NCBI GenBank assembly: GCA_905201915.1
Contig: CAJKQE010000076.1
Coordinates: forward strand, 1 to 10,831
DNA: 10,831 bases
Direction: 5' to 3'
Source of the DNA: an uncultured Lachnospiraceae bacterium
GTDB taxonomy: Bacteria > Bacillota > Clostridia > Lachnospirales > Lachnospiraceae
Positions within the stretch are counted from its first letter, which is position 1. Each line of letters begins with the position of its first letter. Positions 7,591 through 10,831 of this stretch are shown one piece after another. Both the position numbers and the translations under genes were made by a program. Below the pieces are notes generated by a model. That model worked only from the letters and a program-made list of their open reading frames with translations, was not told the DNA's origin and ran no database searches.

Positions 7591-8563
7591 TGTTTTCGTA
7601 CCAAATAAAGATTATCTGGTAGAAGTAAATAACTTGAAGCAGTATTTTCCAATTAAAGCAGGAATGGGAAAAACTATTCCTTTAAAAGCGGTAGATGGCG
7701 TATCTTTCGCAATCAAACCGGGAGAGACTTTGGGATTGGTAGGAGAGTCCGGTTGTGGAAAAACAACCGTAGGACGTTCTCTGTTGCACTTATATAAACC
7801 AACCAGTGGAGATATTTTTTATAATGGTCAGCGTGTAGATGAAAAAAGTATTCAGTCTATGAGAAAGGATATGCAGATGGTTTTCCAGGATCCATATTCT
7901 TCCTTAAATCCACGTATGACAGTAGAAGATATTATTGGTGAACCTTTAGATGTACATAAATTATATACTTCTAAAGGAGAAAGACGTGATAAGATTTTAC
8001 ATCTTATGGAATTAGTAGGATTGAATGCAGAGCATGCAACACGATATGCACATGAGTTTTCCGGCGGTCAGCGTCAGCGTATCGGAATTGCCAGAGCATT
8101 GGCTACAAATCCAAAGTTTATTATATGTGACGAGGCAGTAAGTGCTCTTGACGTTTCTATTCAAGCACAGGTTATTAATATGTTTGAAGAACTTCAGGAT
8201 AAATTAGGAATTGCTTATTTGTTTATCGCACATGATTTATTAGTTGTACATCATATTTCAGATAGAATTGCAGTTATGTATTTGGGACGTGTGGTTGAAA
8301 TTGCAGATGCAGATGAATTAAATGCAAGTCCAATTCACCCATATACACAGTCTTTATTAAGTGCAGTACCTTATCCTGATCCAAAGATGGCAAAGGAAAG
8401 ACAGAGAATTATTCTGGAAGGTGACGTACCAAGTCCTCTGCACATGCCTACAGGCTGTGCATTCCGTACACGTTGTAAATATGCAACAGAGCAGTGCGCG
8501 AAAGAATGTCCTACTTTAACTGACAGAGGTAATGGACATCAGGTTGCGTGCTGGAATAAATAA
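7583..8563 (+). CDS. oppF: Oligopeptide/dipeptide ABC transporter ATP-binding protein OppF/DppF
   Basis: Second ATPase, paired with OppD on the cytosolic face. The motifs are complete: Walker A GESGCGKT (54-61), Q-loop FQDPYSSLNP, signature FSGGQRQR (159-166), Walker B ICDEAVSALD (D183, E184) and switch histidine H217 in AHDL. The LKQYFPIK element near the N-terminus is typical of OppF. The C-terminal domain has the usual EGDVPSPLHMPTGC and cysteines C292, C298, C305, C309 and C323, close to the arrangement in OppD. The ATG at 7583 overlaps the oppD stop region in ATGAGTGA and is preceded by AAAGGAG. The next gene, the binding protein, is 74 bases away, the widest gap inside the operon. Confidence 0.95.
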   Translation: MSDVFVPNKDYLVEVNNLKQYFPIKAGMGKTIPLKAVDGVSFAIKPGETLGLVGESGCGKTTVGRSLLHLYKPTSGDIFYNGQRVDEKSIQSMRKDMQMVFQDPYSSLNPRMTVEDIIGEPLDVHKLYTSKGERRDKILHLMELVGLNAEHATRYAHEFSGGQRQRIGIARALATNPKFIICDEAVSALDVSIQAQVINMFEELQDKLGIAYLFIAHDLLVVHHISDRIAVMYLGRVVEIADADELNASPIHPYTQSLLSAVPYPDPKMAKERQRIILEGDVPSPLHMPTGCAFRTRCKYATEQCAKECPTLTDRGNGHQVACWNK

Positions 8564-8567
8564 TGGT

Positions 8568-8632
8568 ACAACATTCCATAAGGAATTTTGTATAATATAT
8601 GTATACTTATGAAAGAGATAAGTAGAAGGAGG
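8568..8632 (+). promoter_or_regulatory. oppF-oppA intergenic hairpin, possible internal promoter and strong RBS
   Basis: An imperfect hairpin follows oppF: 8573-8577 pairs with 8582-8586, continuing after one mismatch with 8568-8571 and 8588-8591, around an ATAA loop. It has no T-run, so it is more likely an RNA-stability or processing element than a terminator. A perfect TATAAT lies at 8591-8596, but no good -35 box sits at the right distance, so an extra promoter for the binding protein is only possible. AAGGAGG at 8626-8632 is an ideal ribosome binding site, which fits the high expression usual for binding proteins. Confidence 0.4.
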
Positions 8633-8637
8633 CAAAA

Positions 8638-10368
8638 ATGAAAAAACGTGTTTTAGCAATGCTTCTTGCTTCTGCAATGGTTGCTGGTTCACTGGCAGGA
8701 TGTGGCGGCTCCAGCGACAAACCAGAAGCAAGCACAGACGAAGGAACAGAAACAGCAGAAGATGTCAATCCGGAACCGGAATGGGAAGCTTATGATCAGC
8801 TGATCGCCGACATCAAAAAAGAAACAGACCTTGTAAAACGTGAGGCAATGATGCATGAAGCAGAGGATATGCTTATGGATACATGGGCAGTTATTCCATT
8901 GTACTACTATAATGATGTTTACATGCAGAGTACAGATGTAGAAGGTATTTACTCCAACCTTTTCGGATTTAAATATTTCGGATTTGCAACAGCTCCAAAT
9001 AATGAATTATCATTACAGGTTGCATCTGAGCCAAATAAACTTGATCCGGCATTAAACTCAACTGTAGATGGTGCATGTTTAGCACTTCTTTCATTTTCCG
9101 GATTATATAAATATGACGAAACAGGAGCTTTAGTTCCTGATTTAGCTGAAAGCCATGAAATGAGTGAAGATGGTCTTACTTATACTTTCACAATGAAAGA
9201 TGGTTTAAAATGGTCTGATGGTGAAGCTCTTGATGCAACAGACGTTGCTTACAGCTGGAACAGACTTGTAGATCCAAAGACAGGTGCAGACTACTCTTAC
9301 TTAGCAGATGGTATTGCTAAGAAAGAAGATGGTACACTTGATATTGCAGCTTCTGAAGATGGAAAAACATTTACAGTAAAACTTGCAGCACCTTGTGCAT
9401 ACTTCCTTGACTTATGTGCATTCCCAGCATTCTACCCAGTTCCACAGCAGAACGTAGAATCCGCTGAAGGTGCAGCTGAAAACCCAGGTGCATGGTGTCT
9501 GGAAGCTGGATTTGTAACATCTGGTCCATTTACATTAAAAGAATGGAAACATAATGAGTCTATGACTTATGAACCAAATCCAAATTACTATGATGCAGGT
9601 AAAGTTTCTCTGAAGGAAATCAACTTCATGTTAAGTGCTGATGATACAGCTGTATTTAACGCATTTAAAGATGGTTCTTTACAGTTTAGTGATACAATTC
9701 CAACAGATGAAATGGAAAATGTTGTAGATACACCTGAATTCCACAAAATTGCTACTTTAGGAACATATTACTCAGGATTTAATGTTAAGAGTGAATTATT
9801 TGCAGGAAAGACAGCTCAGCAGGCAGCAGATATGCGTCATGCATTCTCCTTACTGATTGACCGTCAGTATATTGTAGATACAATTGCTCAGGCTGATCAG
9901 ACAGTAGCTAACACATTTATTCCAGAAGGTATGTTAGATGGACAGGGCAGCGAATTCAGAGCAAATGATGACGCTTATACTTATCCAGATGCAGAAAATG
10001 TTGGTTACTATAATCCGGAAAAAACAGAAGCTAACGTAGAAGAAGCTAGAAAATTATTAGAAGGTGCCGGATACAAATTTGATGATAATGGTGTATTATC
10101 AGCAGAAACACCAATTAATATCACATATCTGACAAATGACTCTGAAGGTAATGTTAAGATTGGTGAAGCTATGCAGCAGGATTTCGCTGAAATCGGTATC
10201 AACATGACAGTAGAAACACGTGAATGGTCTACATTCCTTGAAGAAAGAAAATCAGGTAAATTCGACTTTGCTCGTGAAGGCTGGTTAGCAGATTACAACG
10301 ACCCAATCAACATGCTTGAAATGTGGGAAACAAAATCCGGTAACAACGATATGCAGTTTGGTAAATAA
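8638..10368 (+). CDS. oppA: Peptide ABC transporter substrate-binding lipoprotein (family 5), apparently circularly permuted
   Basis: Lipid-anchored extracellular protein that captures peptides for the Opp/Dpp channel. It has 576 residues. A lipoprotein signal ends in LAGC with C22 as the lipidated residue, then comes an acidic Thr/Glu-rich linker (about 23-43). Residues about 44-119 (AYDQLIADIKKETD, MMHEAEDMLMDTWAVIPLYY, GFKYFGFATA) look like the normal C-terminal end of OppA-type proteins. The normal mature start follows at about 122 (ELSLQVASEPNKLDPALNS), then the family core (LKWSDGEALDATDVAYSWNR from 190) and GWLADYNDP at 548-556. It stops at SGNNDMQFGK, where a canonical member continues into the segment found here at the N-terminus. 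About 535 mature residues equal one complete domain set, so nothing seems missing; only the order is changed. ATG at 8638 has an ideal ribosome binding site, and a terminator follows. Family assignment is very secure. The permutation rests on my memory of family sequences, not an alignment. The oppA symbol is by family and context; dppA-type specificity is not excluded. Confidence 0.93.
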   Translation: MKKRVLAMLLASAMVAGSLAGCGGSSDKPEASTDEGTETAEDVNPEPEWEAYDQLIADIKKETDLVKREAMMHEAEDMLMDTWAVIPLYYYNDVYMQSTDVEGIYSNLFGFKYFGFATAPNNELSLQVASEPNKLDPALNSTVDGACLALLSFSGLYKYDETGALVPDLAESHEMSEDGLTYTFTMKDGLKWSDGEALDATDVAYSWNRLVDPKTGADYSYLADGIAKKEDGTLDIAASEDGKTFTVKLAAPCAYFLDLCAFPAFYPVPQQNVESAEGAAENPGAWCLEAGFVTSGPFTLKEWKHNESMTYEPNPNYYDAGKVSLKEINFMLSADDTAVFNAFKDGSLQFSDTIPTDEMENVVDTPEFHKIATLGTYYSGFNVKSELFAGKTAQQAADMRHAFSLLIDRQYIVDTIAQADQTVANTFIPEGMLDGQGSEFRANDDAYTYPDAENVGYYNPEKTEANVEEARKLLEGAGYKFDDNGVLSAETPINITYLTNDSEGNVKIGEAMQQDFAEIGINMTVETREWSTFLEERKSGKFDFAREGWLADYNDPINMLEMWETKSGNNDMQFGK

Positions 10369-10400
10369 TCTACTTTCTGTTATATACTTGTAATAAAGAG

Positions 10401-10440
10401 TGTCGCTTTGAGATTGAAAAATCTCGAAGCGGCATTTTTT
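10401..10440 (+). terminator. Intrinsic terminator of the opp operon
   Basis: A 15-bp stem pairs 10401-10415 with 10420-10434 (two G-T wobbles, GAAA tetraloop) and is followed directly by TTTTTT. It lies 33 bases after the binding-protein stop and separates the operon from ssrA. No remnant of further OppA coding sequence is visible between 10369 and 10400. Confidence 0.93.
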
Positions 10441-10448
10441 AAAATACC

Positions 10449-10480
10449 TTGACAAAAGAGAGAAATACGTTTAGTATTAT
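10449..10480 (+). promoter_or_regulatory. Promoter of ssrA
   Basis: A perfect -35 box TTGACA (10449-10454) is followed after 17 bases by TAGTAT (10472-10477); an overlapping TATTAT at 10475-10480 matches better but at 20-base spacing. Either would start transcription about 45 bases before the mature tmRNA, leaving a short 5' leader for RNase P to remove. Confidence 0.75.
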
Positions 10481-10532
10481 AGTTGCTTCAAGAGAAGTAT
10501 GTTATTCTCGTTTGCATAACCAGAATCCTTTT

Positions 10533-10831
10533 AGGGCTTGTACTGGTTTCGACGGGGGTTTTGAAGTTGAGGAAGCCATCTGCAGACTCCGGGACTGCAT
10601 ATCAACCTGGAAACTAAATATAAACGCAAACGATAACGTAGCGTTAGCTGCCTAATTGCAGCTTGTCAGCCTTAAACCACCCGCTGTTTAAGAATCTGGC
10701 ATCGACTTTGCGGGGCACTTCGCTTTCAAAGCTTTGAGAAAGTGGAAGATTTTATGAAGCTACTAAGTGCAAAAGCCTGTTATTCGGCGTTTGTGTGAGG
10801 GAATGTTAAAAGAATAACTGTGATGGGAGAT
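10533..10831 (+). ncRNA. ssrA: tmRNA (transfer-messenger RNA), 3'-partial
   Basis: Rescues stalled ribosomes with SmpB: it is charged with alanine like a tRNA, then supplies a short message that tags the nascent protein for degradation. The 5' end carries the tRNA-like half GGGCTTGTACTGGTTTCGAC, the diagnostic tmRNA start, shortly followed by GACGGGGG. The resume codon GCA at 10626 opens a frame encoding ANDNVALAA and ending in TAA at 10653-10655; the ALAA end is the usual protease-recognition tail. Downstream is a run of potential hairpins and pseudoknots (for example CACTT/AAGTG arms at about 10716-10744). Mature start is placed at 10533 or 10534 from the spacing to CTGGTTTCGAC. At a usual length of about 350 bases, the T-arm, acceptor 3' strand and CCA lie beyond the window. 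Confidence 0.96.
10626..10655 (+). other. tmRNA proteolysis tag reading frame (ANDNVALAA, stop)
   Basis: The mRNA-like part of ssrA: resume codon GCA followed by AAC GAT AAC GTA GCG TTA GCT GCC and TAA. The encoded nine-residue tag resembles the E. coli tag (ANDENYALAA) at both ends and has the NVALAA end of the Bacillus tag. It is translated only after a ribosome switches onto tmRNA and has no start codon of its own. Confidence 0.93.

Noticed and set aside
8638..9003. The N-terminal part of the binding protein as an unrelated extra domain or as a separate frameshifted gene
   Set aside because: The frame is continuous with no internal stop, and its motifs match the missing C-terminal end of the same protein family, so a permutation explains it better.
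10449..10655. A 68-codon + strand reading frame starting with TTG and ending in NINANDNVALAA
   Set aside because: It runs through the ssrA promoter and the tmRNA 5' half; its end is the tmRNA tag, so it is not a separate protein gene.
1..10831. Mobile elements, CRISPR arrays, toxin-antitoxin or phage-defence genes
   Set aside because: All coding space is taken by recognised housekeeping and transport genes; no transposase, integrase, array-like spaced repeats or attachment-site duplication is seen. The usual tmRNA integration site (3' end of ssrA) is outside the window.

Overview
The window is AT-rich, densely coded bacterial DNA with every gene on the + strand, strong AAGGAGG-type ribosome binding sites and sigma-A style promoters. 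With the tmRNA tag ANDNVALAA and the gene content, this points to a Clostridia-type Firmicute. A Lachnospiraceae member (Blautia-like) is my best guess, from gene style alone.

Layout: (1) 1-4224 is the end of an operon holding RNase R (rnr, 5' end cut by the window edge), SmpB (smpB) and a cytosolic M3-family oligoendopeptidase, closed by a 13-bp intrinsic terminator. (2) 4274-4572 is a regulatory region with three TAAACAAA repeats, a consensus sigma-A promoter (TTGACG, 17 bp, TATAAT), a near-palindrome over the -10 box, and a leader of about 160 nt with two hairpins that could exchange for an alternative pairing. (3) 4573-10368 is a complete oligopeptide/dipeptide ABC importer: permeases oppB and oppC, ATPases oppD and oppF, and the substrate-binding lipoprotein (oppA-like), closed by a 15-bp terminator. 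(4) 10449-10831 is a promoter and the first ~299 nt of ssrA (tmRNA), whose 3' end lies beyond the window.

Two processes interleave. RNase R, SmpB and tmRNA form the trans-translation and RNA-decay system; here smpB and ssrA are about 8 kb apart with the peptide genes between them. The Opp importer brings in peptides, and the M3 peptidase could trim them, and perhaps fragments of degraded tagged proteins.

The most unusual feature is the substrate-binding protein. The segment just after its lipobox (residues about 44-119) looks like the normal C-terminal end of an OppA/DppA family protein. The ordinary N-terminal start of the family follows at residue about 122, and the protein stops at residue 576, just where that C-terminal segment would normally begin. 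It reads as a complete but circularly permuted family 5 solute-binding protein.

I saw no mobile element, CRISPR array, tRNA or rRNA gene.
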